64,000 nucleotides of DNA from the NCBI RefSeq assembly GCF_024979315.1, contig NZ_JANLCK010000001.1, positions 310,001 to 374,000 of the forward strand. The letters run 5' to 3'. Shown one piece after another: positions 24,081-33,422 of this stretch. Source of the stretch: Herbiconiux oxytropis (GTDB lineage Bacteria; Actinomycetota; Actinomycetes; Actinomycetales; Microbacteriaceae). Position 1 is the first letter of the stretch. Each line of letters starts with the position of its first letter. A program made the translations under genes and the position numbers. The notes beneath the pieces are model-generated. The model was not told where the DNA came from and did no database searches. It saw nothing but the letters and a program-made list of their open reading frames with translations.

Positions 24081-25583
24081 TCAGAGCTCAGCGGTCGGGC
24101 TGCTGGCAACCGGCAGCGCTCGGAGATCCAGCGCTGAGAGCAGCAGGTGGGTCGACAGAAGTTGTTCGGGATGGTTGAGGGTGACGCCCAGGGTCGCCGC
24201 GTGCCGCATTCGCAGCTGCACGGTGTTGCGATGTACCCCCAGGTGCTCGGCTGCCGCCGTGACGGAACCAGCGCAGTCGAGGTAGCTCACCACCGTCGCG
24301 ATGATCTCCGAAGCGTGCGGGTCGGCCAGCAGCGCCGGGTACGTGGTCAGTGCGAGATCGAGCGCGTCCTCGGCGGGCAGCAGTCGTCGGAGCAGCGGCA
24401 GGCCGAACCGCCGGAAGTCGAGCACGGGTCCTCCCGGTTCGGCGAGTCGTGCCGCCAGTCCGGCCCGCCGCAGGAGGCTCGTCACCTGCTCCGTGCCATG
24501 CGGGTCGTGCGCCACGCCGACGGCGGCCCCGAGGTCACCGAGCCCCGAATCGGCGAGTTGCTGCAGCGCGTCGTCGAGCTCGTCCGCGGGGTCGGCGAGG
24601 GGCACCAGGGCGAACCAACCCGACTGCAGGCGCGCGAGCGGCACGCGGGGAAAGGCCTCCCGCCATCGACTCGTCACGACTGGAGCGATACGCGCCGAGC
24701 GCTGATCGACATCCGCGACCCGCAGCACCACGGCCGCGACGGGTGTGCCGGAGGGCAATCGACGGAGGGCCGGCTGCTCCGACCGGCTGTCGTCGAACGC
24801 GCCGTCTTCCCGCAGGCCTGAGAGGGCGGCGAACGACAGCAGCGGCGCGGCACCGACGAGGTCGTCGAGCTCGTGCTGGAGCAGCAGCGCCCGCACGGTC
24901 GTGCTCGCCCGGGCGAGGGCCTGGTCGGCGAAAGCCTGCTGCACAGGAGCGACCGCGGCGACCAGATCCGGGCCGTGCTGCCCCTCTTGCCCACGATGGC
25001 CACGATCTCTGAGGTTCAAGACCAATCGCACGATCACGGGCTCCGCCGGCCGCGTCCCGTGCGACACCAACACGATGCCGTCCACCACCAGCTGCACCAG
25101 CGCGTCGCCGAGTTCCTGGGAGATCTCGCTCAGCACCTCCGGGATACTCGCGGCCCGGAGCATCCGGCTGTGGAGGGCGTCGAGACGGGAGAGTATCCCG
25201 GCCTCGAGCGCCCCGAGCTCCCTGGCAAGGGTGAGGGCGGTGCGGTCGATGCCGTCGGAGGTGGTGAACAGCGCCACTCCGAACCGGCGGGCGAGCTCGA
25301 TCACCGACTCGGAGAACGACTGCTCCGAGACGATCAGCGCCACCGCCCGCCGCTCCCAGGCATACCGCAATGCCACCGACACCACCCAGCCGCCGAGCGC
25401 CAGCTCTTCGGCGAGCAGCACGATGCTGTCAGGGCCTACCTCCAGAATCTGCTCCACCCGGGTGATCAAGGCGATGTCGCGCACCGACTGAGCTGACGAC
25501 GGGATGTGGTGGCCGGTGAGACCCGCGCTGTCGTGGGCCACCAGCAGATCGCGCATACTCACTCCGCGCCGCATCGCGCTCAT
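24081..25583 (-). CDS. PucR-family transcriptional regulator
   Basis: A 500-residue regulator with an N-terminal PucR-type ligand domain (VEQILEVGPDSIVLLAEE; VALIVSEQSFSESVIELARR) and a C-terminal PucR helix-turn-helix (AAEHLGVHRNTVQLRMRHAA). This family commonly controls purine, ureide or amino-nitrogen catabolism. ATG 25583 overlaps the DUF917 stop (ATGA), so it is co-transcribed with the pathway it presumably governs. It implies an inducible, nitrogen-rich substrate. Confidence 0.9.
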   Translation of the reverse strand: MSAMRRGVSMRDLLVAHDSAGLTGHHIPSSAQSVRDIALITRVEQILEVGPDSIVLLAEELALGGWVVSVALRYAWERRAVALIVSEQSFSESVIELARRFGVALFTTSDGIDRTALTLARELGALEAGILSRLDALHSRMLRAASIPEVLSEISQELGDALVQLVVDGIVLVSHGTRPAEPVIVRLVLNLRDRGHRGQEGQHGPDLVAAVAPVQQAFADQALARASTTVRALLLQHELDDLVGAAPLLSFAALSGLREDGAFDDSRSEQPALRRLPSGTPVAAVVLRVADVDQRSARIAPVVTSRWREAFPRVPLARLQSGWFALVPLADPADELDDALQQLADSGLGDLGAAVGVAHDPHGTEQVTSLLRRAGLAARLAEPGGPVLDFRRFGLPLLRRLLPAEDALDLALTTYPALLADPHASEIIATVVSYLDCAGSVTAAAEHLGVHRNTVQLRMRHAATLGVTLNHPEQLLSTHLLLSALDLRALPVASSPTAEL

Positions 25584-26668
25584 CGCGCCCTCCCACCTCT
25601 CACGGGGCCGACCACGTTCATGGCCATCGGTTCGACCAGGGCCCGGCCCGCGGCGGTGTACCACTGAGCCGCCGCCGGGAAGGTGATGAGGTCGAGCTTG
25701 TTGCCCACCCACAGGTCGTCGAGGCCGGCGACACTCGCGTCTTCTGGCCGCACCAGCGTGATCACATCGGGAATGACCGCCTGGATGGCGCCGTCGACGA
25801 TCATCATGAGGATCTCGTTCTGGATCTCGAGCCGCACGATGCGACCCTGCGCCTCGTCGACGAGAGTGGCGCTGGAGGGTCGGTCGGGAAGGCCGGGGAC
25901 CGACGGCCGGGAGAGTCCTTCGACATCGGTCACGCGCGCGCGGATCACCTTGCGAATGCCCAGCAGCGAGGTCAACCGCACGTACTTCTGCTGCGTGTGC
26001 AACGAGGAGTCGAGGATCTGCCCGATCTCGATCAGTCGGGTGATACTGCCCACCACTCCGTGCGCGCCGAGCTGCGCTGCTGTCACCGGATAGGAGGCCG
26101 TGGCAGCCCAGCCACCGAGCTCCGAGGCCAGCGCGCGCACGATCCGTTCCGCGCGGGCGGGGGCGAAGACGTCGACGACGGCCGTCTCCCCCGTGGGCCC
26201 GGTGAGCGCGATCGGCCCGGCGCTCAGCCCGGCCAGGGCGAGCGTCGTCTGGCTGACCAGCGGGAACACCCGGCCCATCGGATCGGCGTCCACGAGCGGG
26301 AGCCCCGTCTGCAAGGCCACACTCACCGCCACCATCGCGTTCACACTCGCTGCAGCAAGGGGAAAGACACCCTGGAGCGGAACCCCGAGGCGCTCCTGCA
26401 GCAGCGCGATCGCCGTCTCGAACTCGTCGCCGACGGGAATCATCTCCGAGAACATCAGGCCCTGGTTCACGAAGCCGATCGAGGTCGTCATCGCCGCAGG
26501 GTCCAGGCTGCCCACCGGGGCGAGAACCGGGCCACCGCCCTGCAGCTCGATCAGCGCAAGGGTCATGTCGCGGTACTGCTTCGAGCTCTCGTGATCGATG
26601 GTGCACGCCACGAACATCGCCCCCGTGCACAGGTGGCCCACGTCGGCCGCGTTGAGACGGCGGCTCAT
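25580..26668 (-). CDS. DUF917-family protein (hydantoinase-associated)
   Basis: A 362-residue DUF917 protein. MSRRLNAADVGHLCTGAMFV opens the domain, GGGPVLAPVGSLDP and YPVTAAQLGAHGVVGSITR are typical internal stretches, and DLITFPAAAQWYT lies near the end. The family is repeatedly found beside hydantoinase/oxoprolinase genes and is thought to share a distant fold with them, without an assigned reaction. ATG 26668 overlaps the upstream gene stop; its own stop overlaps the pucR-type start. Confidence 0.85.
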   Translation of the reverse strand: MSRRLNAADVGHLCTGAMFVACTIDHESSKQYRDMTLALIELQGGGPVLAPVGSLDPAAMTTSIGFVNQGLMFSEMIPVGDEFETAIALLQERLGVPLQGVFPLAAASVNAMVAVSVALQTGLPLVDADPMGRVFPLVSQTTLALAGLSAGPIALTGPTGETAVVDVFAPARAERIVRALASELGGWAATASYPVTAAQLGAHGVVGSITRLIEIGQILDSSLHTQQKYVRLTSLLGIRKVIRARVTDVEGLSRPSVPGLPDRPSSATLVDEAQGRIVRLEIQNEILMMIVDGAIQAVIPDVITLVRPEDASVAGLDDLWVGNKLDLITFPAAAQWYTAAGRALVEPMAMNVVGPVRGGRAR

Positions 26669-27969
26669 GCTCGGCGCTCCTCGAGGCGGGCGCCGGACGG
26701 GAACCCGGATGCATCGGTGTCGGCCATTCCTCGCACGCGCACGCGGATCATCTGCGCCTCGCCGTAGGTCGTGGCGAGCACGCGGGACTCCGTGATGCGC
26801 ACGCCTGCCGGAAGCGCACCCCACGACACGAGATTGGCCCTGGCGATTGCCTCGCCCTCCGCGAGCACCCGCTCGATGTCATCGGCCCCGACCACCCTGG
26901 CCACGCGATTGTGCCAGTACGACACCGGCGCGACGGCGGCGCCGACCGCGACCAGGTCGTCGTCGGTGACCAGTGTCGGTGCGATGCCGAATGACTCGAG
27001 CTCGCGCTCCGCCCCCTGCACCAGAACCGTCACCGGGGGCTCCGCCGAACCGGAGAGGAGAAGGTCGGTGAGGGGAACCACATGGGCCACGCTCGAAGCG
27101 AGCGAGATGCCGCCGCGCAGCACGGCCCGGCTGACCACCGAGGGCAGGCCATCGACGAATTCGCCGATCCTCACGGCCCCTGGCCGGGCGACGATGATCC
27201 GCGCGTCGGGTCGACGGGCTAGTTCGGCGGCACCCAGCATCTCGGCCGCGAGATCGGCGCAGATCGAGTGCACCGGCGTGATGGCGAGTCGCGACAGCGG
27301 TGTGCAACCGCCCTCGTTCGTGGCGACGAAAGCCCGCACACCCTCGCCGAGGCCTTGGCTGACGGCATCCGCGAGGCTCGCTGCGAGCTGTTCCGCACCC
27401 GCGAGCAGCACCGCGTTCAGCACGGCGGTGAATTCCCGCACGAGCAGGCTGTCGCTGTAGAACGTGCTCGACTCGGTGATGCTGCCCACCGCCACGGCGG
27501 AACGGAGCAGCTCGGCCGCGCGGTGCTCGTGCTCGGGGTTGACTGCTGCGCCCGCGGCCGACACGACGAGGTGCGACCCGGCATCCATTCCCGCCGACAA
27601 GCGCGACAACTCATCCTCGCCCAGCGGCACGAGCTCATGCCCGAGAGCGTTGTGCCCCCCGCTGACGTGGGCGATCTCGACGGGGATGCCCTCGGCCGGC
27701 CAGAGATGGCGACGCGGTTCCCGTGGCCTCCTCGGCTCGATCAGGACGGAGACGACCGAAGCATCCAGCTCTCGGTCGAGTGCGCCGCTGACCTCGAAGA
27801 CCACCGCGGAAACGGCCTCCGAACCGTCACCGGCGAGCAACGCCAGCGTGTCGGCCACGGCGCGGGTCCGGCCGCCGCTCGCGGCGCTCCGCGCGCGGCT
27901 GAACCGGCCGTCTGCATGCGCGGCCACGGCGGAGACCTCGTCGCGAGTCACGCGCACGCCGATTCGCAT
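26665..27969 (-). CDS. Diverged hydantoinase/oxoprolinase A-like protein
   Basis: 434 residues. The N-terminus MRIGVRVTRDEVSAVAAHADGR resembles the first strands of the hydantoinase/oxoprolinase ATPase fold, but the phosphate-binding DxGGTxTD motif is replaced. Middle segments NEGGCTPLSRLAITPVHSI and LPSVVSRAVLRGGIS are typical of the hydantoinase-A-like partners found with DUF917. It may form a heteromer with the DUF917 protein and act on a ring or carbamoyl compound. Assignment rests on context plus weak resemblance. Confidence 0.6.
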   Translation of the reverse strand: MRIGVRVTRDEVSAVAAHADGRFSRARSAASGGRTRAVADTLALLAGDGSEAVSAVVFEVSGALDRELDASVVSVLIEPRRPREPRRHLWPAEGIPVEIAHVSGGHNALGHELVPLGEDELSRLSAGMDAGSHLVVSAAGAAVNPEHEHRAAELLRSAVAVGSITESSTFYSDSLLVREFTAVLNAVLLAGAEQLAASLADAVSQGLGEGVRAFVATNEGGCTPLSRLAITPVHSICADLAAEMLGAAELARRPDARIIVARPGAVRIGEFVDGLPSVVSRAVLRGGISLASSVAHVVPLTDLLLSGSAEPPVTVLVQGAERELESFGIAPTLVTDDDLVAVGAAVAPVSYWHNRVARVVGADDIERVLAEGEAIARANLVSWGALPAGVRITESRVLATTYGEAQMIRVRVRGMADTDASGFPSGARLEERRA

Positions 27970-28032
27970 GTCATCCTTCCGCGCCGCCGTCGAGTCGTTG
28001 GGTGGTGCTCTATTGTCGCTCGCTCGGTACCG

Positions 28033-29013
28033 TCACCCGCGGGAGCGCCTCGACCGACGGGAGAGCCAGGAGTCGGCCGCCACCGCGACCAGGATCAGCA
28101 CACCGGTGACGACCTGCTGGTAGGTGGTGTCCCAGCGCAGCAGATTGAACCCGTTGCCGATCACCGTGAGGATGATGACCCCCACGACCGTGCGCCAGAC
28201 TGCCCCGGCGCCACCGAGGATGCTCGTGCCACCGATGACGACGGCCGCGATCGCCGTGAGCTCCATGCCGATGCCCAGCGAGGGCTGGGCGGAGCCGGCA
28301 CGGGAGGCGAGCACCATTCCGGCTGCCGCGGCGCAGACGCCGTTGATCGCGAACACCGAGATGTGGATCAACGGGGTGCGTACACCGCTCAGCCGCGCCG
28401 CTTCCTCATTGCCGCCGACGGCGTAGACCCGACGACCGAAGGTCGTTCCCCAGAGCACCAGGCCGAGCACCACCGCCGTGACCGCGAAGAGGATCGTTCC
28501 GCCCGACACCCCGTCGAGCACCGGGAGGGCCCAGACCCTGAAGGCGTCGAGCTGGTCGCTCGTGACGGACAGGATCGCCCCACCGGTCAGCACGATGGCG
28601 ACTCCACGGTAGATGATGCTGATGGCCAGGGAGCCGATGAACGAGTTCACCCGGGTGATGACGATCATGGTTCCCGTGATCGTGCCCAGGATCGCCCCGA
28701 CGGCGAGCGCCAGGATGAATCCGACGACGACACCGAACTGGGTCGTGAGGAAGACCCCCGCGATCGCGGAGACGGCGAGCGTGGCCGACGAGGAGAGGTC
28801 GAACACTCCCGAGACGATGCACAGCGTCGCACCCACGGCGAGAAGGCCGATCACCACGGCCTGATCGAGCAGATTCACGATGTTCTGACTGGTGAGGAAG
28901 GTGGTCGTCGAAAGGCTCAGGTAGACGACGATCGCGAGGAGGCCGCCCAGGATGCCGAAGTCCTTGAAGTCGACGCGGCGCCGGCGCGGGAGCGTTGCTG
29001 TGTCTGTTGTCAT
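28033..29013 (-). CDS. ABC transporter permease (RbsC-like)
   Basis: A 326-residue BPD_transp_2 permease. ATG 29013 is chosen because AGGAG lies 9 nt upstream; the in-frame ATG 29022 touches that Shine-Dalgarno. The basic N-terminus RRRRVDFKDFG precedes multiple hydrophobic helices. Family motifs are VSGVFDLSSSATLAVSA, the cytoplasmic loop FGRRVYAVGGNEEAARLSG and IGGTSILGGAG. It follows the ATPase by 12 bp. Members carry sugars, but also purine nucleosides and autoinducers. Confidence 0.9.
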   Translation of the reverse strand: MTTDTATLPRRRRVDFKDFGILGGLLAIVVYLSLSTTTFLTSQNIVNLLDQAVVIGLLAVGATLCIVSGVFDLSSSATLAVSAIAGVFLTTQFGVVVGFILALAVGAILGTITGTMIVITRVNSFIGSLAISIIYRGVAIVLTGGAILSVTSDQLDAFRVWALPVLDGVSGGTILFAVTAVVLGLVLWGTTFGRRVYAVGGNEEAARLSGVRTPLIHISVFAINGVCAAAAGMVLASRAGSAQPSLGIGMELTAIAAVVIGGTSILGGAGAVWRTVVGVIILTVIGNGFNLLRWDTTYQQVVTGVLILVAVAADSWLSRRSRRSRG

Positions 29014-29025
29014 GGTTGTCATCTC

Positions 29026-30528
29026 CTAGAGGAAGGCGGCGGACATGATGTCCTCGCGGTCAGCGGGGCTGGGGAACTCGGCGACGACCCGTCCCGCACG
29101 CAGCACGAGGATCCGGTGCGACAGGGCCATCACCTCCTCGAGCTCGGAACTGACCACGATCACGGCGGTGCCGGCCGCGGCGAGGTCGAGGATCAGGTTG
29201 TGGATGTTGACCTTGGCGCCGATGTCGACGCCTCGCGTGGGTTCGTCGATGAGGAAGACCTCCGGCGGCGTGACAAGCCACTTGCCGAAGAGCGCCTTCT
29301 GCTGATTTCCGCCTGACAGCGCTCCGACCGGCACGTGTCGCACGCTGCCACGCACGTCGACCATCGCGACGACGCGGTCGACCGCAGACGCCTCGGCACC
29401 CTGGCGCACGATGCCGCCGATCTGGCGACCGCCGAGTGAGGGCAGCGCGATGTTCTCGGCCGTCGTCCGGCGCAGCACCAGCCCCTCGTCCTTGCGCGAT
29501 TCCGGCACCAGGGCGAGGCCGCGGTCGATCATCCGGCGGATCGTCGCCCGGCGCACCGGAACCCCCGAGACCGACACGCGGCCCGCGGAGATGCGATCGG
29601 CACCGAAGAGCGCCCGGAGCGTCTCGGATCGGCCGCTGCCGACCAGGCCGGCCAGACCGAGGATCTCGCCCCGGCGCACCTCCAGGCTGACGTCGAGGAT
29701 GCGGTCGTTGGTGAGCCCCTCCGCCTTGAGCACCACCGGGGCGGAATCCGGGAGCGGGGCCGGAGTCCGCGACAGAGCGGCGACCTCACGACCCACCATC
29801 AGCCGCACGAGCGAGTCGCTGGTGTGCGCGGATGCGTCCTCCGTGGCGATCTGGGCTCCGTCGCGGAGCACGGTGATGCGGTCGGCAATGCCGAGCACCT
29901 CCTCGAGGAAATGCGACACGATCACGATCGTCGTGCCCCGGGCGGCGAGAGTGCGCAGCACCTCCAGAAGCTGCTCGGTCTCGGCCTCCGCCAAGGCGGC
30001 GGTGGGCTCGTCCAGGCACAGCACGCGCGAGCCGCGAGCGAGTGCCTTCAGGATCTCGACCTGCTGTGCCTTCCCGAGCGGCAGCGAGGCGACCAGCGCG
30101 TGCGGATCCAGATCGAACCCGACCTCGGCGCAGAGTTCGTCGAAGCGGCGCCGGTCGGCGGCCGGTGTCGCGAATCCCGCCGCGTTGGCCCAGCCGCCCA
30201 AGAAGACGTTCTCGAGCACGGTGCGCTGCGGCACGAGCGCGAGTTCCTGCGAGATCAACGAGACGCCATGGGCGATCGAGTCCCGCGGGCTGGAGAGCCG
30301 TGTCGGCACGCCGTCGAAGAGCACGGCTCCCGCGTCGGCCGTGATCGCACCGCCCAGGATCTTGAGCAAGGTCGACTTGCCGGCCCCGTTCTCGCCGAGG
30401 AGGCCGTGGATCTCGCCCGGGGCGATCTCGAACGAGATCCCGCGCAGCACCGAGATGCCGTTGTACGACTTGCCTACTCCGTCGAGCGCGAGCACCGGGG
30501 TGCTGGCGAGCGTCGTGGGCTTTCCCAT
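29026..30528 (-). CDS. ABC transporter ATP-binding protein, duplicated (RbsA-like)
   Basis: 500 residues, two nucleotide-binding domains in tandem. The first has Walker A GENGAGKST and Walker B VLCLDEPTAAL. The second has a degenerate P-loop GLVGSGRSE, signature LSGGNQQKA and FLIDEPTRGVD, the usual asymmetry of RbsA/MglA-type ATPases. ATG 30528 follows GAAGGGAA and opens directly into VLALDGVGKSYNG. Energises the RbsC-like permease next door. Confidence 0.93.
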   Translation of the reverse strand: MGKPTTLASTPVLALDGVGKSYNGISVLRGISFEIAPGEIHGLLGENGAGKSTLLKILGGAITADAGAVLFDGVPTRLSSPRDSIAHGVSLISQELALVPQRTVLENVFLGGWANAAGFATPAADRRRFDELCAEVGFDLDPHALVASLPLGKAQQVEILKALARGSRVLCLDEPTAALAEAETEQLLEVLRTLAARGTTIVIVSHFLEEVLGIADRITVLRDGAQIATEDASAHTSDSLVRLMVGREVAALSRTPAPLPDSAPVVLKAEGLTNDRILDVSLEVRRGEILGLAGLVGSGRSETLRALFGADRISAGRVSVSGVPVRRATIRRMIDRGLALVPESRKDEGLVLRRTTAENIALPSLGGRQIGGIVRQGAEASAVDRVVAMVDVRGSVRHVPVGALSGGNQQKALFGKWLVTPPEVFLIDEPTRGVDIGAKVNIHNLILDLAAAGTAVIVVSSELEEVMALSHRILVLRAGRVVAEFPSPADREDIMSAAFL

Positions 30529-30564
30529 CGAGGTTCCCTTCCGTGATCCGTGACGAACGACCGT

Positions 30565-30604
30565 TCCCTCCGGTGGAACTCGCCTTCGCGGTCCACCGGA
30601 GGGA
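30565..30604 (-). promoter_or_regulatory. Intercistronic hairpin between binding protein and ATPase genes
   Basis: A perfect 13-bp stem (TCCCTCCGGTGGA with TCCACCGGAGGGA) encloses a 14-nt loop, 13 bp after the binding-protein stop on the minus strand. There is no T-tract. Same position and style as the hairpin in the first importer, pointing to differential expression of the receptor. Confidence 0.75.
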
Positions 30605-30617
30605 GACGCTGAGACGA

Positions 30618-31622
30618 TCAGTCGTCGTAGGTCGCTTCGAAGCCCTCGAGGTTCTCCACGGTGCCGATCCCCTTGCTGGGGGTCAGGTCTGCCTCGGAGA
30701 TGGCCACCTCGACGTCTTCGCCCTGGTGCTTCTCGATGCCCAGCTCCGCAGCCGTCTCGCCGTTGAGGTAGAGATCGAGCGTGTAGGTGGCGAACCAGTC
30801 GCCGCTGCGCACCGCCTCGATGGCCTGACGCGAGGAACCGTTGCCGATGAACAGCACCGGGCTGTCCGCTCCCGCGGCGAGCCGCGCGCCACCGACCGCC
30901 TGCGACGAACCGATCACGACGTCGACATCCGGGTTGGCGGTGATGATGTCCTGGAAGGCGGCCTGGCCGGCATCCGCCGTGTACCCGCCCTCGACCTGCG
31001 CCACGACCTCGGCGCCACCTGCGGTGAGCGTGTCTACGACGGCCTGGGTGCGGGCGTTGTCCAGCGGAAGGGCTCGGAAGCCCTCCATGTACCCCACCTG
31101 ACACGGGTCGGCCTTCGCCTCCTCGCAGGCGAGCAGGCCCATCTCGCCGAGCTTCTCACCGTTGACCACGGCGGGATCGACGATGGAGATCGCGCCGTCG
31201 ATCTGCGGCTCGACAGTCTCGAAGTCGGGGCCGACGGCCGTGAACTCCGTGACCACCGTGATGCCGGCCGCGATCGCCTCTTCGAGGGGGCGCTGCACGA
31301 CGAGGTTGTCGTTGGCCTGGATGATGATGATGTCGTACTGGCCGGAGGTCACGGCATCCGTCACCTGCTGGGCCTGGAGCTGGCCGTCGAAGTTCGAGTC
31401 GACGAACTCCGAGGTCGCGCCCAGCTCCTCGGCCTTCGCCTCGACGCCGTCGTAGACGCCCTGAGCGAAGGAGTTGGCGGCGGCGAAACCGAAGAAGCCG
31501 ATGCTCAGCTGCTCGTCGTCTGCACTGTCAGCGGAGGGCTCGGGGCCTGACCCGGCGCAGCCGGCCAGGAGGGCGACCGTGGCCAGGGCCAGGCCGGGGA
31601 CTGCGAAGTATTTCGTCTTCAT
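30618..31622 (-). CDS. ABC transporter substrate-binding lipoprotein (RbsB-like)
   Basis: 334 residues, exported lipoprotein of the type 1 periplasmic-binding fold. The leader MKTKYFAVPGLALATVALLAGC has lipobox LLAGC with the lipidated Cys22, then a serine/aspartate-rich linker. Core motifs IGFFGFAAANSFAQGVYDG and VNGEKLGEMG are typical. GAGGAAG precedes the start. It stands between the hydantoinase genes and the ATPase, so it should capture the compound the array degrades, rather than necessarily a sugar. Confidence 0.9.
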   Translation of the reverse strand: MKTKYFAVPGLALATVALLAGCAGSGPEPSADSADDEQLSIGFFGFAAANSFAQGVYDGVEAKAEELGATSEFVDSNFDGQLQAQQVTDAVTSGQYDIIIIQANDNLVVQRPLEEAIAAGITVVTEFTAVGPDFETVEPQIDGAISIVDPAVVNGEKLGEMGLLACEEAKADPCQVGYMEGFRALPLDNARTQAVVDTLTAGGAEVVAQVEGGYTADAGQAAFQDIITANPDVDVVIGSSQAVGGARLAAGADSPVLFIGNGSSRQAIEAVRSGDWFATYTLDLYLNGETAAELGIEKHQGEDVEVAISEADLTPSKGIGTVENLEGFEATYDD

Positions 31623-31698
31623 GGCAGATATCGCTTCCTCGTGTGAGTGTGTCGTGATGGGGCGGGATATGTTGCGGGGTGGTGCTCGGGGGTGGGCT

Positions 31699-33420
31699 TC
31701 AGGACGTCGGGACGTCGTGGGTGTAGCCATAGTCCGACTGCGCCTGCTCGGCGGAGACGAAACCGTTCTCGACGTCGTAGCGCACGGCCTCGAGATCGCG
31801 CTCCTCGGGGTTTCCGTAGCCGCCTCCGCCGCCGACGGCCAAGCGGATGATCGTGCCCTTCGCCGCTGGCCGGGCATTGACCTTCAGCGTGCGGAACTCC
31901 TCAGGTGTTCCGGGATCGATGACCACCTCCGGGCCCACGGCGTCATCTCCGCCGAACAAGCCCCAGGCCGGCGTCGTGGAGCGTTCGAACCAGAGGCCGA
32001 ACACGCCGTCGGCGAGGAACTCGTACTCGCGGATCACACCGTTGCCACCGCGCCAGCGCCCGGCCCCACCCGAGTCGGGGCGGATCGAGTACTCGCGGAT
32101 CCGGAACGGCCACTTCGTCTCGACCATCTCGATCGGGAAGTCCTGGAGCGAACCGTTGACGTTGTTGATCAGGGCCGACTCACCGTCCGCTCCCTCCCAT
32201 GCTCCCCAGCCGCCGAGGGTGGCCTCCATGGACACCCAGTTGCGACCGACCCGCGGATCGAACCCGGCGCTGGTGATGATCATCGAATCCCCGTGGCTCG
32301 CGGCGGCGACCCGGTCGGGCAGAGCAGGGGCCAGCGCGCGCGACACCATGTCGATCAGCATGCCCAGATGGGAGAAGTACCACTGACAGGCGGCGGGGGC
32401 GACCGCTCCGAGCACGGAGCCTTCGCGCACCTTCACCGTCAGCGGCCGGAAGGATCCCCCGTTGGAGTTCGTCTCAGGGCTCACCAGGATCTTGTACCCG
32501 ACGCGCAGCGCCGAGATGGCCTGCGCGACGCCGCAGTTCACGGGGCCTTGGGTCTGGTCGGCCGACTCCGTGACGTCGAACTCGATCTGGTTGCCCGAGA
32601 CCGTGACCGTGAGTTTGATGGGGATGGGCACGTCGAGCGTGATGCCGTCGTTGTCGAGGTAGCCCTCGGCCGAGTACACGCCGTCGGGGATCTCCCGCAC
32701 GCGCTCGAGCTCGAGCTCTTCGGTCTGACGGAAGATCTCGTCCCGCGCGGCCTCGATCACGTCGAGGCCGTACTTGCGCACAAGCTCCTGCATCCGGATG
32801 GATCCCATCCGCAGGGCCGCGATCATCGCGTGCATGTCACCGACGGTCTGGTAGGGGAAGCGGGTGTTCGTCTGGATCAGCTCGACCACATCCGTCTCCA
32901 CCCCCTGGGAGATGAGCTTCACCGGGCCCATCCGGAAGCCCTCCTGGAAGATGTCGGTGGAGTCCATCGAGGCACCGACGTCTTTTCCGCCCATGTCCAT
33001 CCAGTGGGCGCGGGTGGCCGAGAACCCGACCAGCACCCCGTCCACGAAGACGGGCGCGAAGATGGTGACGTCGTTGAGGTGGGTGCCGCCGATGTAGGCG
33101 TCGTTCAGGATCCAGACGTCGTCGTCGCGCCACACGTCGCGACCGTACTTCTCCTCGACCGCCTTCGAGCAGGTCTCGATGTTGCCGAGGAAGAGGGGAA
33201 GCCCGGCAGACTGCCCGAGCACCTGATGGTGCTTGTCGAGCAGCGCGACGACACAGTCGCCGCCCTCATAGATGATCATCGAGTACGCCGAGCGGATGAG
33301 AGTGGCGTTCATGTCCTCCGCGGCGCTCGTCAGGGCATTCCGCAGGATCTCGACGGTGACAGGGTCGACCGTGACCGGGTCGACGGTGACCGGGGGTGCG
33401 GTGGCGGTGGTGGACGTCAT
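31699..33420 (-). CDS. Hydantoinase/oxoprolinase B-type subunit
   Basis: 573 residues, HyuB family. Typical regions are TLIRSAYSMIIYEGGDCVVAL, DVWILNDAYIGGTHLNDV, GFSATRAHWMDMGG and the C-terminal glycine-rich GGGGGYGNP. With subunit A it catalyses ATP-dependent opening of five-membered cyclic amides (5-oxoproline, hydantoins) or related carboxylations. Its start lies 2 bp after the subunit A stop. The N-terminus carries a tandem PVTVD repeat encoded by three 15-bp DNA repeats, outside the conserved domain. Confidence 0.93.
   Translation of the reverse strand: MTSTTATAPPVTVDPVTVDPVTVEILRNALTSAAEDMNATLIRSAYSMIIYEGGDCVVALLDKHHQVLGQSAGLPLFLGNIETCSKAVEEKYGRDVWRDDDVWILNDAYIGGTHLNDVTIFAPVFVDGVLVGFSATRAHWMDMGGKDVGASMDSTDIFQEGFRMGPVKLISQGVETDVVELIQTNTRFPYQTVGDMHAMIAALRMGSIRMQELVRKYGLDVIEAARDEIFRQTEELELERVREIPDGVYSAEGYLDNDGITLDVPIPIKLTVTVSGNQIEFDVTESADQTQGPVNCGVAQAISALRVGYKILVSPETNSNGGSFRPLTVKVREGSVLGAVAPAACQWYFSHLGMLIDMVSRALAPALPDRVAAASHGDSMIITSAGFDPRVGRNWVSMEATLGGWGAWEGADGESALINNVNGSLQDFPIEMVETKWPFRIREYSIRPDSGGAGRWRGGNGVIREYEFLADGVFGLWFERSTTPAWGLFGGDDAVGPEVVIDPGTPEEFRTLKVNARPAAKGTIIRLAVGGGGGYGNPEERDLEAVRYDVENGFVSAEQAQSDYGYTHDVPTS
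33355..33399. repeat. Three tandem 15-bp repeats inside hyuB 5' end
   Basis: Copies at 33355-33369, 33370-33384 and 33385-33399; the first two differ by two bases and the third diverges in its second half. They encode the PVTVDPVTVDPVTV run near the HyuB N-terminus and could change copy number by slippage. Confidence 0.7.
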
Positions 33421-33422
33421 GT

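Noticed and set aside
24081-26714. Apparent 877-residue fusion extending the PucR-type regulator upstream
   Set aside because: The upstream part is an out-of-frame reading of the DUF917 gene; the regulator's own ATG at 25583 overlaps the DUF917 stop.
27268-29316. Very long open frame on the plus strand opposite the hydantoinase-like and permease genes
   Set aside because: Antisense shadow: highly charged, low-complexity translation caused by GC-rich third positions of the real minus-strand genes; no domain, no ribosome binding site.
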